Shown here: positions 1-6,112 of the stretch, piece after piece
Layout of the letters: each line of letters opens with the position of its first letter
Numbering within the stretch: position 1 is the first letter of the stretch
Assembly: GCA_945863085.1 (NCBI GenBank)
Contig: CAMBCD010000098.1
Location: 1-8,591, forward strand
Direction: 5' to 3'
DNA length: 8,591 nucleotides
From: Bordetella parapertussis
Lineage (GTDB): Bacteria > Pseudomonadota > Gammaproteobacteria > Burkholderiales > SG8-41
The notes under the pieces: generated by a model
The model's input: the letters and a program-made list of their open reading frames with translations, nothing else
Databases searched by the model: none
Told to the model about the DNA's origin: nothing
Program-made: the position numbers and the translations under genes

Positions 1-976
1 TCTTCGCTGCTTTCACCACCTGGGTGTATTTCGCGATCTCCGATTTCATCAGCGCGCTGAAATCCCCGGGTGTGCCGCCCGCCGGCTCCAGCCCCTGCGC
101 CGCCAGCGCCTCCGTCATGCCCGGCTGTTTCAGCGCGGCCAGGATGTGCTGATTGAGCCTGCCGACGATGACGGCGGGCGTTTTCGCCGGCGCCAGCACG
201 CCCTGCCAGTTGGACACGTTGAAACCCTTGACGCCGGATTCGGCGATGGTCGGCACATCGGGTGCAGCCGCAGCGCGTTTCGCGGTGGTCACGCCGAGTG
301 CGCGCAGCTTGCCGTTCTTGATCTGCGGCAGCGCCGGCGGCATGGTGCTGAATATCAGCTGCACCCGGCCGCTGACCAGGTCGGCCATTGCCGGGCCGGT
401 ACCCTTGTACGGAACGTGCAGCATGTCGGTTCCGGTCGCGTATTTGAACAGCTCACCCGCCATGTGCAGCGATGAACCGGTGCCGGCCGAGGCATAGTTC
501 AGCTTGCCGGGACTCGCCTTCGCCAGTCCGATCAGCTCCTGCACCGACTTGGCCTGCACCGAGGGGTGCACGGCAAGAATGAACGACGAGGTCGCCACCA
601 GCGCGGCCGGCGCAAAATCACGCACAGGGTTGTATGGCAGGTTGGCCTTCAGCGCCGGGTTCTGCGCAAGGTTGCCGACACTGCCGAGAAACAGCGTGTA
701 ACCGTCGGGGGTGCCGCCTGCGGCAATGGTCGCGCCGAGAGCGCCACCGGCACCGCCGCGGTTGTCGACCACCACCTGCTGCGAGACCACTTCCGTCAAG
801 CGCTGGCCCAGCGTGCGCGCCAGGATGTCGTTGCCGCCGCCCGGCGGAAACGGCACGATCAGCCGCAGGGTTTTGTCGGGATAATTCGCCGCCGCGCCTC
901 CCTGCGCAAAAACTGCAGGGACACAAGTCGCCGCGAACGCCGCCAATACAGCGGCATGGATGAATGATTTGCGCAT
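1..976 (-). CDS. Bug-family (TTT) periplasmic solute-binding protein, C-terminus cut by window edge
   Basis: Probable periplasmic receptor that binds a carboxylate ligand for a tripartite tricarboxylate transporter or for sensing. Reading leftward from 976 gives 325 uninterrupted codons, ending in a K-A-A-K-like tail a few residues short of the usual Bug C-terminus, so the protein is nearly complete. Residues 1-24 form a signal peptide (MRKSF, an Ala-rich hydrophobic core, then a likely AVFA/QG cleavage). The mature part begins with the family hallmark NYPDKTLRLIVPFPPGGGND (about residues 31-50), followed by VVDNRGGAGG and TPDGYTLF, which form the ligand cleft, and later HVPYKGTGPAM and GLEPAGGTPGDF. 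The start is supported by AGGAGA at 981-986, four bases upstream. It lies 107 bp downstream of the PhyH-family gene on the same strand; that gap holds nothing else I recognise. No TctA or TctB membrane genes are visible. The ligand cannot be predicted. Confidence 0.93.
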   Translation of the reverse strand, partial: MRKSFIHAAVLAAFAATCVPAVFAQGGAAANYPDKTLRLIVPFPPGGGNDILARTLGQRLTEVVSQQVVVDNRGGAGGALGATIAAGGTPDGYTLFLGSVGNLAQNPALKANLPYNPVRDFAPAALVATSSFILAVHPSVQAKSVQELIGLAKASPGKLNYASAGTGSSLHMAGELFKYATGTDMLHVPYKGTGPAMADLVSGRVQLIFSTMPPALPQIKNGKLRALGVTTAKRAAAAPDVPTIAESGVKGFNVSNWQGVLAPAKTPAVIVGRLNQHILAALKQPGMTEALAAQGLEPAGGTPGDFSALMKSEIAKYTQVVKAAK

Positions 977-1083
977 GCTTTCTCCTGGTGTTTTTCGCTG
1001 CTCGATGGCGGCGCCTGAACGGCCGATTGTAGGTTCGCATCACACATCGCTGCAAGCCTCGTCGCGGAACACCAGTCGCAGAA

Positions 1084-1959
1084 TCAGTAGACCATTCCCG
1101 CCGCAGCCTCTTTCGGCAGATCCTTCTCCGCTTCTCCAAGCTGCTCGTAAAAGGATTCGATGTAGGCTCTGAACGTGGAATCGTGACGCTGCATTTCGAT
1201 TTCACCAAAATCCACCTGCGGCCGCGGCTGCAGGTCAAAGTGGCCCTGTTCATCGCTGCCACGCAGCAGGCAGGCGGGCATGCGGCGTTTGCCGATATAA
1301 CGCGTACGCGTCGGGATATAACTCAGGGCAATGCCGATGCGCCGCTCATCCGAACGGTTGGGCTGTGACTGGTGCACCACACAGGTGTGGTGGAAGGAAA
1401 ACTGTCCCGGCTTCAGGATCGCACGGTCGATCTCGGACTGGTCGAACCATTCGACGATGATCTGACCCGCGGTGTTGACGCTGTTTTTGATCAATCCGCT
1501 TTTCTGCTGCAGTTGGCCGCGGATGTGGCTGCCGACTGCAAATTCCACCGGACCGGCATCGGCAGTGACGTTGCTGAGCGCCACCCAGGCCGTGACATGA
1601 TCATGCGGACGCAGGCCGAAATAGGTCGAGTCCTGGTGCCACGCCGCGATGCCTTCGCTCCGCGGTTCCTTGATGAAAAAGCGGCTGGTGTAGAGCAGGA
1701 TGTCCGGGCCGAGCATGTCTTCAACGGCATCGAGGATCGCCGGCGTGCGCGCCAGTTCATCGACCCAGCGGCACATGAAATGCAGGTTGCCGCGGAATTT
1801 TTTGTCGATGGCCATCAGCGAGCCGCCGAGATGCGCCTCGGTTTTGCGCAGTTCCTCGCGATAATGCGCAACCTCATCGGCAGTCAGCCCGTCCAGCGGA
1901 TACAGGTAGCCGTTGGCGCGGTAATCGCGGATCTGGGTGGCACTCAGTTTTTTCAACAT
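1084..1959 (-). CDS. Phytanoyl-CoA dioxygenase (PhyH)-family Fe(II)/2-oxoglutarate-dependent oxygenase
   Basis: A 291-residue cytosolic non-haem iron oxygenase, expected to couple 2-oxoglutarate decarboxylation to hydroxylation of a substrate; in the best-known members this is the alpha-carbon of an acyl-CoA. The iron triad is visible: H108 and D110 in AWHQDSTYFGL, and distal H196 in VVHQSQPNRS. R207 sits 11 residues after H196, the spacing of the 2-oxoglutarate-binding arginine in human PhyH. The length is normal for the family. The ATG at 1959 was chosen over an upstream in-frame GTG at 1986 because GGAGGAGAG (1966-1974 on the other strand) lies six bases before it. The gene is divergent from the acyl-CoA operon and probably co-transcribed with the Bug gene downstream. 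Bacterial PhyH-like enzymes have many substrates, so the role in acyl-CoA oxidation is inferred only from the neighbours. Confidence 0.9.
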   Translation of the reverse strand: MLKKLSATQIRDYRANGYLYPLDGLTADEVAHYREELRKTEAHLGGSLMAIDKKFRGNLHFMCRWVDELARTPAILDAVEDMLGPDILLYTSRFFIKEPRSEGIAAWHQDSTYFGLRPHDHVTAWVALSNVTADAGPVEFAVGSHIRGQLQQKSGLIKNSVNTAGQIIVEWFDQSEIDRAILKPGQFSFHHTCVVHQSQPNRSDERRIGIALSYIPTRTRYIGKRRMPACLLRGSDEQGHFDLQPRPQVDFGEIEMQRHDSTFRAYIESFYEQLGEAEKDLPKEAAAGMVY

Positions 1960-1965
1960 TGCCTG

Positions 1966-1974
1966 CTCTCCTCC
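1966..1974 (-). promoter_or_regulatory. Strong ribosome binding site of the PhyH-family gene
   Basis: The leftward strand reads GGAGGAGAG, six bases before the ATG at 1959. It rules out the in-frame GTG at 1986 as the main start, because that codon lies upstream of this site. Confidence 0.8.
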
Positions 1975-1978
1975 AGCA

Positions 1979-2008
1979 TAAATCACAAAAACTCACGGGA
2001 ACTCACAA
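1979..2008. repeat. Three 10-bp-phased TCAC elements in the divergent control region (candidate operator)
   Basis: Three consecutive decamers, TAAATCACAA, AAACTCACGG and GAACTCACAA, each carry TCAC at the same offset (1983, 1993 and 2003). On the leftward strand these are GTGA elements repeated once per helical turn. They lie between the candidate promoter (around 2055) and the PhyH-family ribosome binding site. Exact 10-bp phasing puts all three copies on one DNA face, which suits binding by a regulator. No regulator gene is visible in the window, so the binding protein is unknown, and chance cannot be excluded for such a short core. Confidence 0.5.
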
Positions 2009-2013
2009 TACGG

Positions 2014-2040
2014 TCCCCTTATGGCGACGATTCATGGGGA
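2014..2040. repeat. Short inverted repeat TCCCC-N17-GGGGA in the divergent control region
   Basis: TCCCC (2014-2018) and its reverse complement GGGGA (2036-2040) are centred at 2027, between the TCAC array and the candidate promoter. The arms are only five bases and the centre is not symmetric, so it could be half of an operator or a coincidence. Confidence 0.25.
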
Positions 2041-2053
2041 TATTTCACCATGC

Positions 2054-2060
2054 TAGTATA
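2054..2060. promoter_or_regulatory. Candidate overlapping divergent -10 elements (TATACT leftward, TAGTAT rightward)
   Basis: On the leftward strand TATACT (2060-2055) matches the sigma-70 -10 consensus at five of six bases, about 95 bp before the PhyH-family start; the hexamer 17 bp upstream is a poor -35 (TGGATG). On the rightward strand TAGTAT (2054-2059) follows TTCATG (2031-2036) by 17 bp, giving a weak promoter for the MaoC operon. A run of seven A's (rightward strand) lies just beyond, at about 2069-2075. A weak -35 on either side is compatible with activator-dependent control, but this is a by-eye call. Confidence 0.35.
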
Positions 2061-2143
2061 GATCGCATAAAAAAACGCATCCACCCCATTTCATACGGCA
2101 ACCCGCGCGGCAGACGCGGATGGCGCCGTGCCGGAACACCATC

Positions 2144-3001
2144 ATGGCTCTCGATTACCAGAAACTCCTGAACTGGGATATTCCACAAGTTGAACAAACG
2201 CTGACCCGGCGCGACACCATCATTTATGCACTTGGCGTCGGACTCGGTGCCGATCCGGTCGATGCCAATCAGCTGCAGTTCGTTTACGAAGAAAATCTCA
2301 AGGCGCTGCCGACGATGGCGATCATCCTCGGCTACCCCGGACCGTGGCACGCAGCGCCGGGCACCGGCGTCACGCGCAGCCACGTGGTCCATGGCGAACA
2401 GGGTTTTGTCATCCACAAGCCGCTGCCGGTTGAAGGCGATATCATCGGCAAGACCCGCGTCACCGCGGTGCTCGACAAGGGCCGCGACAAAGGCGCACTG
2501 CTGCAAACCGCCTGCGATGTGCGCGACAGGGCGAGCAATGAACTGATCTGCACGCTGACCTCGACCACCTTCTGCCGCGCCGACGGCGGTTTCGGCGGAC
2601 CTTCCAGCCCGACAGCCGCACCGCAGCCGATTCCCGAAACACCGGCGCAACATACCTGCGACCTCACGACACTGCCGCAGGCCGCGCTGATCTACCGGCT
2701 GTCCGGTGATTACAACCCGCTGCATGCCGATCCTGCGTATGCGGCAAAGGCCGGCTTCAAGATGCCGATCCTGCACGGCCGCGCAACCTTCAGCGTGGTC
2801 GGCCACGCGCTGGTCAAAACAGTCTGTGGTTATGACCCGTTGAAACTCAAAAGCATGTCCGGGCGTTTTTCGTCGCCGGTGTATCCCGGCGAAACCATAC
2901 GCACCGAAATGTGGGTGGACGGCAAGGTCGTTGCCTTCCGCGCCACCGTGCCGGCGCGCGGCGTCACCGTGCTCAATAACGGCCGCGCCGAAATCGCATA
3001 A
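2144..3001 (+). CDS. MaoC-like double-hotdog (R)-specific 2-enoyl-CoA hydratase (hydratase-2 type)
   Basis: A 285-residue enzyme expected to hydrate trans-2-enoyl-CoA to (R)-3-hydroxyacyl-CoA, as the hydratase-2 unit of peroxisomal multifunctional enzyme 2 does. The N-terminal hotdog (about residues 10-140) carries DTIIYALGVGLGADP and ALPTMAIILGYPGPW, typical of this subfamily. The C-terminal hotdog (about 165-280) carries the signature YRLSGDYNPLHADP with the catalytic pair D189 and H194, then GFKMPILHG. The start at 2144 fits family N-termini (MALDYQKLLNW); an in-frame ATG at 2120 would add eight residues of unlike composition. Neither start has a good Shine-Dalgarno sequence. It is the first gene of the rightward operon, and the following dehydrogenase would oxidise its product. 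The HGLC seen in many relatives is HGRA here, which may affect the acyl pocket. The acyl substrate is unknown. Confidence 0.92.
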   Translation: MALDYQKLLNWDIPQVEQTLTRRDTIIYALGVGLGADPVDANQLQFVYEENLKALPTMAIILGYPGPWHAAPGTGVTRSHVVHGEQGFVIHKPLPVEGDIIGKTRVTAVLDKGRDKGALLQTACDVRDRASNELICTLTSTTFCRADGGFGGPSSPTAAPQPIPETPAQHTCDLTTLPQAALIYRLSGDYNPLHADPAYAAKAGFKMPILHGRATFSVVGHALVKTVCGYDPLKLKSMSGRFSSPVYPGETIRTEMWVDGKVVAFRATVPARGVTVLNNGRAEIA

Positions 3002-3049
3002 GCTGATCGCAATAAAGCCAATTCAATAAGCCGATTAAATAAATCTTTT
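2996..3049 (+). repeat. Degenerate tandem repeat starting at the MaoC stop codon
   Basis: Four imperfect 13-15 bp units follow one another: GCATAAGCTGATC (2996-3008, containing the gene's TAA), GCAATAAAGCCAATT (3009-3023), CAATAAGCCGATT (3024-3036) and AAATAAATCTTTT (3037-3049). Each contains TAA near its start. The TAAs at 2999, 3013 and 3027 fall in three different reading frames, so translation is closed in all frames within about 30 bases. The middle two units are the most alike. Similar reiterations follow two other genes in this window. Confidence 0.55.
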
Positions 3050-3083
3050 AAAATCAAATACTTATATACTTACCGAGGATATC
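3037..3083 (+). promoter_or_regulatory. AT-rich gap with a possible internal promoter and the ribosome binding site of the dehydrogenase gene
   Basis: In a GC-rich region this gap is conspicuously AT-rich. It contains TATACT (3065-3070), a five-of-six match to a -10 element, but no recognisable -35 at proper distance. GAGGA at 3075-3079 is a good ribosome binding site for the ATG at 3084. The ribosome binding site is well supported; the promoter is a weak guess. Confidence 0.35.
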
Positions 3084-4007
3084 ATGGCAACTCCGCAAAT
3101 GATGGAAGGCAAAGTCGTCGTCGTCACCGGCGCAGGTCGCGGCATCGGTGCGGCGATCGCAGTCATGGCCGCAGCACATGGCGCAAAAGTCGTGGTCAAT
3201 GACATCGGCGTCGCCATCGACGGCGCCGGCGGTGACCAGACGCCGGCCCAGGACATCGTCAACCAGATCAAAAAGGCGGGCGGCGAAGCCGCGGCCAACT
3301 ACGACAGCGTCGCCGAATTCAACAGCGCCGCAAAAATCAGCCAGTGCGCAATGGACAACTTCGGCCGCATCGACGGCGTGGTCAACAACGCCGGCATCCT
3401 GCGCGACGTGATTTTCCACAAGATGGCGGAAAGCGACTGGGATTCGGTGGTGAACGTGATGCTCAAGGGCGCCTTCAACTGCTCGCGCCACGCCGCAGAC
3501 CATTTCCGCAAACAGGAATCCGGCGCGCTGGTGCACATGACCTCGACCTCGGGCCTGATCGGTGCCATGGGCCAGGCCAACTACGGCGCAGCCAAGCTGG
3601 GCATGGTGGCGCTGTCGAAATGCATTGCGGTGGACATGGGCCGCTTCAACGTGCGCTCGAACTGCATCGCACCGGTGGCGTGGACGCGCATGACGGCGTC
3701 GATCCCGGCAAAGGATCCGGCCACTGCCAAACGCATCGAGCAACGCAAACAGGTCACGGCCGAACACAACGCCCCGCTCGCGGTGTTCCTGCTGAGCGAT
3801 GCCGCCAAAGACGTCAACGCGCAGGTGTTTTCCACGCGCAAGAACGAAATTTTCCTGATGAGCCAGTCGCGCCCGGTGCGCGGCATCCATCGCGCCGACG
3901 GCTGGACGCCGGAGCGCTGCGCCGAACACATGTACCCGGCGCTGAAGAGTTCATTCTTTTCACCGACCGAGCGCACCGCCGACGTATTTCCGTGGGACTC
4001 CATTTAA
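3084..4007 (+). CDS. SDR-family 3-hydroxyacyl-CoA dehydrogenase, MFE-2 dehydrogenase-like
   Basis: A 307-residue classical-type short-chain dehydrogenase, likely oxidising an (R)-3-hydroxyacyl-CoA to 3-ketoacyl-CoA with NAD+. Visible are the dinucleotide motif TGAGRGIG (15-22), an aspartate after strand beta-2 (VVVND, D40) that favours NAD over NADP, NNAG (101-104), N124 in NVMLKG, and the catalytic S154, Y167 and K171 in MTSTSGLIG...NYGAAK. The stretch GQANYGAAKLGMVALSKCIAVDMG and the insertion GGDQTPAQDIVNQI after strand 2 resemble the dehydrogenase unit of peroxisomal MFE-2. At 307 residues it is longer than a typical 250-residue SDR; the extra C-terminal part (from about 252, with GWTPERCAEH and a terminal VFPWDSI) is also known in MFE-2-like SDRs. 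It lies 82 bp after the hydratase, has a clear GAGGA site, and is followed 20 bp later by the crotonase gene. Chain-length or ring specificity cannot be read. Confidence 0.9.
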   Translation: MATPQMMEGKVVVVTGAGRGIGAAIAVMAAAHGAKVVVNDIGVAIDGAGGDQTPAQDIVNQIKKAGGEAAANYDSVAEFNSAAKISQCAMDNFGRIDGVVNNAGILRDVIFHKMAESDWDSVVNVMLKGAFNCSRHAADHFRKQESGALVHMTSTSGLIGAMGQANYGAAKLGMVALSKCIAVDMGRFNVRSNCIAPVAWTRMTASIPAKDPATAKRIEQRKQVTAEHNAPLAVFLLSDAAKDVNAQVFSTRKNEIFLMSQSRPVRGIHRADGWTPERCAEHMYPALKSSFFSPTERTADVFPWDSI

Positions 4008-4027
4008 TCAGCAATGAGTCCAGGTCG

Positions 4028-4798
4028 ATGAACGTCCGCTACGAAAAAAACGACGGCATCGCCACGCTGACGCTGGACCGGCCGGACCGGCTGAACGCGA
4101 TGGCTGATGCGATGTGGGACGCGCTGTACGAACACATCAACACCATCGCCGCCGATGATGAAATCCGCGCGGTGATATTGAAGGGCGAAGGCCGCTCCTT
4201 CTGCTCCGGCGGCGACGTCAGCAACATGGCCAGGTCCGACATCGTGTCCGGTCGCGCACGTTCGCAAAAACGCCACCGCACGATCATCGCGCTCTACAAC
4301 CTCGAGAAACCGGTGATCGCCGCGACCCGCGGCGCGGTCTACGGCATCGGCAACGCACTGGCGCTGGCCTGCGACATCATTGTTGCATCGGACACCACCA
4401 AGTTCTCGATGGCCTTCAAAAAAGTCGGCGTGGTGCCTGACGGCGGCGCCATTTTCTTTCTGGTGCAGCGTCTGGGCATGTCCCAGGCCAAGGAACTGGT
4501 CTACACCGCGCGCGCCTTTGGCGCCGACGAAGCGAAAAGCCTGGGCCTGGTGTCGCGCGTGGTGCCCGACGCCGAACTCGAAACCGCGGCACTGGCACTG
4601 GCCACCGAATTCGCCGAATCCGCGACCTACGCGCTGGCACTGGCGAAAAAAATGTTCCAGTCGATGGCGGTGCCGACGCTCGAACAGTTGTGCGAAATGG
4701 AAACCCTGGCATCCGGCATCGCGCGCCTGACCCACGACCACAAGGAAGGCGTCGCGGCATTCAAGGAAAAACGCCCGCCGAAGTTTTTGGGTAAATAA
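4028..4798 (+). CDS. Crotonase-fold protein of PaaG/isomerase type, lacking both classical hydratase glutamates
   Basis: A 256-residue enoyl-CoA hydratase/isomerase superfamily protein acting on an acyl-CoA. The oxyanion-hole segments are present: SFCSGGDV (57-64) and YGIGNALALACD (105-116). Aligned on rat mitochondrial crotonase, E144 corresponds to A110 and E164 to F130, so ordinary water addition as in crotonase is unlikely. An aspartate, D138 in GVVPDGG, stands where PaaG and 4-chlorobenzoyl-CoA dehalogenase have their conserved aspartate. The segment FSMAFKKVGVVPDGG and the C-terminus EGVAAFKEKRPPKFLGK closely resemble PaaG (1,2-epoxyphenylacetyl-CoA isomerase). The most likely role is isomerisation (double bond or ring) of a CoA ester. 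The ATG at 4028 was chosen because the protein aligns from MNVRYEKNDGIATLTLDRP; the reading frame stays open far upstream over the SDR gene, but that part is out-of-frame SDR sequence. The Shine-Dalgarno sequence is weak (CCAGG). Confidence 0.9.
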   Translation: MNVRYEKNDGIATLTLDRPDRLNAMADAMWDALYEHINTIAADDEIRAVILKGEGRSFCSGGDVSNMARSDIVSGRARSQKRHRTIIALYNLEKPVIAATRGAVYGIGNALALACDIIVASDTTKFSMAFKKVGVVPDGGAIFFLVQRLGMSQAKELVYTARAFGADEAKSLGLVSRVVPDAELETAALALATEFAESATYALALAKKMFQSMAVPTLEQLCEMETLASGIARLTHDHKEGVAAFKEKRPPKFLGK

Positions 4799-4813
4799 AC
4801 CAGGCCATCCATC

Positions 4814-6082
4814 ATGGCCCCGGCGCAAAACAACAGCGACACCTCCTGGCTGCTCTGGCTGTGCGCGAGCCGCACCGGCTTCGCGCTGATGTTCACCGCC
4901 TATGCCGCAGCCATCCCGCTGCTCAAACCCGAATGGGGCATGAGCGCCGGCGAAGCCGGTCTGATCCAGTCGGCCTGGCACGGCGGTTACCTGTTCTCGC
5001 TGGTGGCTGTCGGCTTCCTCGCCGACCGTTACGGCGCCAAACGCGTATTCCTGTTCTCCAGCATCGCTTCCAGCATCAGCGCGATGGTGTTCGCGCTGTT
5101 TGCCGAGAGTTTCCTCACCGGCGCCATTCTCTACGGCCTGACGGGGCTGTTCTCCGGCGGCTCGTACACGCCCGGCCTGACGCTGATCGCCGAACGTTTC
5201 CAGTCGGCCGGCCGCGGCCGTGCGATGGGTTTTTACCTCGCTGCCGCATCCGGCGGTTACGCGCTGGCACTGGTGATCACCGGTGCGCTGACGCCGTTCA
5301 TCGGCTGGCGCGGCGCCTTCATCGTCAATGCCGCCGGCCCGGTGGTCGGCACGCTGCTGGCGCTGTATGCCTTGCGCGGCACACCGAACGTCATCCATCC
5401 GCGCAGCGCAGAACAGGCTGCGGAAAAACCGGTGGCAATGATCCTCAACAACAAACCGGCGATGCTGGTGACCTGGGCCTATACCTTCCATTCCTGGGAA
5501 ATGCTCGGTATGAAAGCGTGGATGCCGGCCTTCCTGTCGGCGGCAGCTGCTTATTCCACCGGCAGCAATGCCACCGCCTCCGCCAGCCTCGGCGCGGGAC
5601 TTGCCGCCATCGCCTATATCGGCAGCATGGGCGGCAGCGTCACCGGCGGCTGGCTGTCGGATCGCATGGGCCGCACCTGGACCATGCTGGTGCTCGCCAC
5701 CACCAGCGCCGCTTGCTCGCTGGCGCTGGGCTGGCTGATCGGCCTGCCGCTGTGGTTATTGGTGGTGATCTGCGCGTTCTACAGTTTTACCGCCGTCGGT
5801 GACTCCTCGGTGTTTTCAACCGCGGTGACCGAACTGGTGCCGCCGCGCCATATCGGCGCCGCGTATTCCGTGCGCTCCGTACTCGGCTTTGGCGCCGGCG
5901 CCACTGCGCCATGGGTATTCGGACTGGTATTGGACGCCGCGGGTGCGGCTGAAGCCTCGCCGGTCATGACCTGGGGCCTCGCCTGGTGTTCGCTGGGCGT
6001 GATCGCACTGTTCAGCCCGGTGGCGACCTGGCGTTTGCGGCGCATGCCCGAGTCCACGCAAATGGCCAACGGAAAACGTTAA
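4814..6082 (+). CDS. Major facilitator superfamily transporter, 12 transmembrane segments
   Basis: A 422-residue inner-membrane secondary transporter. Hydrophobic stretches suggest twelve helices, roughly at 13-35, 48-70, 76-98, 102-124, 138-158, 164-186, 214-240, 258-280, 288-310, 312-333, 348-375 and 383-405, with a polar central loop around 188-213. The MFS motif A occurs twice, as expected: GFLADRYGAKR (67-77) between helices 2 and 3, and GWLSDRMGR (279-287) in the second half. Polar or charged residues in the predicted helices (R20 in helix 1, the H226/E229 pair in helix 7) could contact an anionic substrate; this is inference. It starts 15 bp after the crotonase gene, so co-transcription is likely, and import (or export) of the acid degraded by the operon is its probable role. 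I cannot assign a subfamily or substrate. Confidence 0.9.
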   Translation: MAPAQNNSDTSWLLWLCASRTGFALMFTAYAAAIPLLKPEWGMSAGEAGLIQSAWHGGYLFSLVAVGFLADRYGAKRVFLFSSIASSISAMVFALFAESFLTGAILYGLTGLFSGGSYTPGLTLIAERFQSAGRGRAMGFYLAAASGGYALALVITGALTPFIGWRGAFIVNAAGPVVGTLLALYALRGTPNVIHPRSAEQAAEKPVAMILNNKPAMLVTWAYTFHSWEMLGMKAWMPAFLSAAAAYSTGSNATASASLGAGLAAIAYIGSMGGSVTGGWLSDRMGRTWTMLVLATTSAACSLALGWLIGLPLWLLVVICAFYSFTAVGDSSVFSTAVTELVPPRHIGAAYSVRSVLGFGAGATAPWVFGLVLDAAGAAEASPVMTWGLAWCSLGVIALFSPVATWRLRRMPESTQMANGKR

Positions 6083-6112
6083 ACTCCCCACTCTTCGCCG
6101 ACCGGAACACCC

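Noticed and set aside
977..1083. A terminator or small gene between the PhyH and Bug genes
   Set aside because: No stable hairpin followed by a T-run and no open frame with a ribosome binding site; only the AGGAGA site of the Bug gene is evident.
618..1262. A 214-codon minus-strand frame bridging the PhyH and Bug genes
   Set aside because: It is out of frame with both true genes and its composition is arginine-rich; the Bug frame from 976 is open through the window edge with a signal peptide and family motifs.
1960..1986. A GTG start at 1986 adding nine residues to the PhyH-family protein
   Set aside because: The strong GGAGGAGAG site lies between this codon and the ATG at 1959 and is correctly spaced only for the latter.
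2045..2806. A 253-codon minus-strand open frame opposite the MaoC gene, reaching into the control region
   Set aside because: No ribosome binding site or motif; the hydratase-2 signature is on the plus strand.
3054..3929. A 291-codon minus-strand open frame opposite the SDR gene
   Set aside because: Antisense shadow rich in His, Arg and Asp; the SDR motifs on the plus strand account for the coding signal.
3344..4027. A 228-codon N-terminal extension of the crotonase protein or an SDR-crotonase fusion
   Set aside because: The extension is the SDR gene read in another frame; family alignment begins at the ATG at 4028.
4004..5491. A 495-codon open frame on the minus strand across the crotonase and MFS genes
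   Set aside because: Its predicted protein is rich in H, R, Q, G and D without domain motifs, as expected for the antisense of GC-rich coding DNA; both plus-strand genes have clear family motifs.
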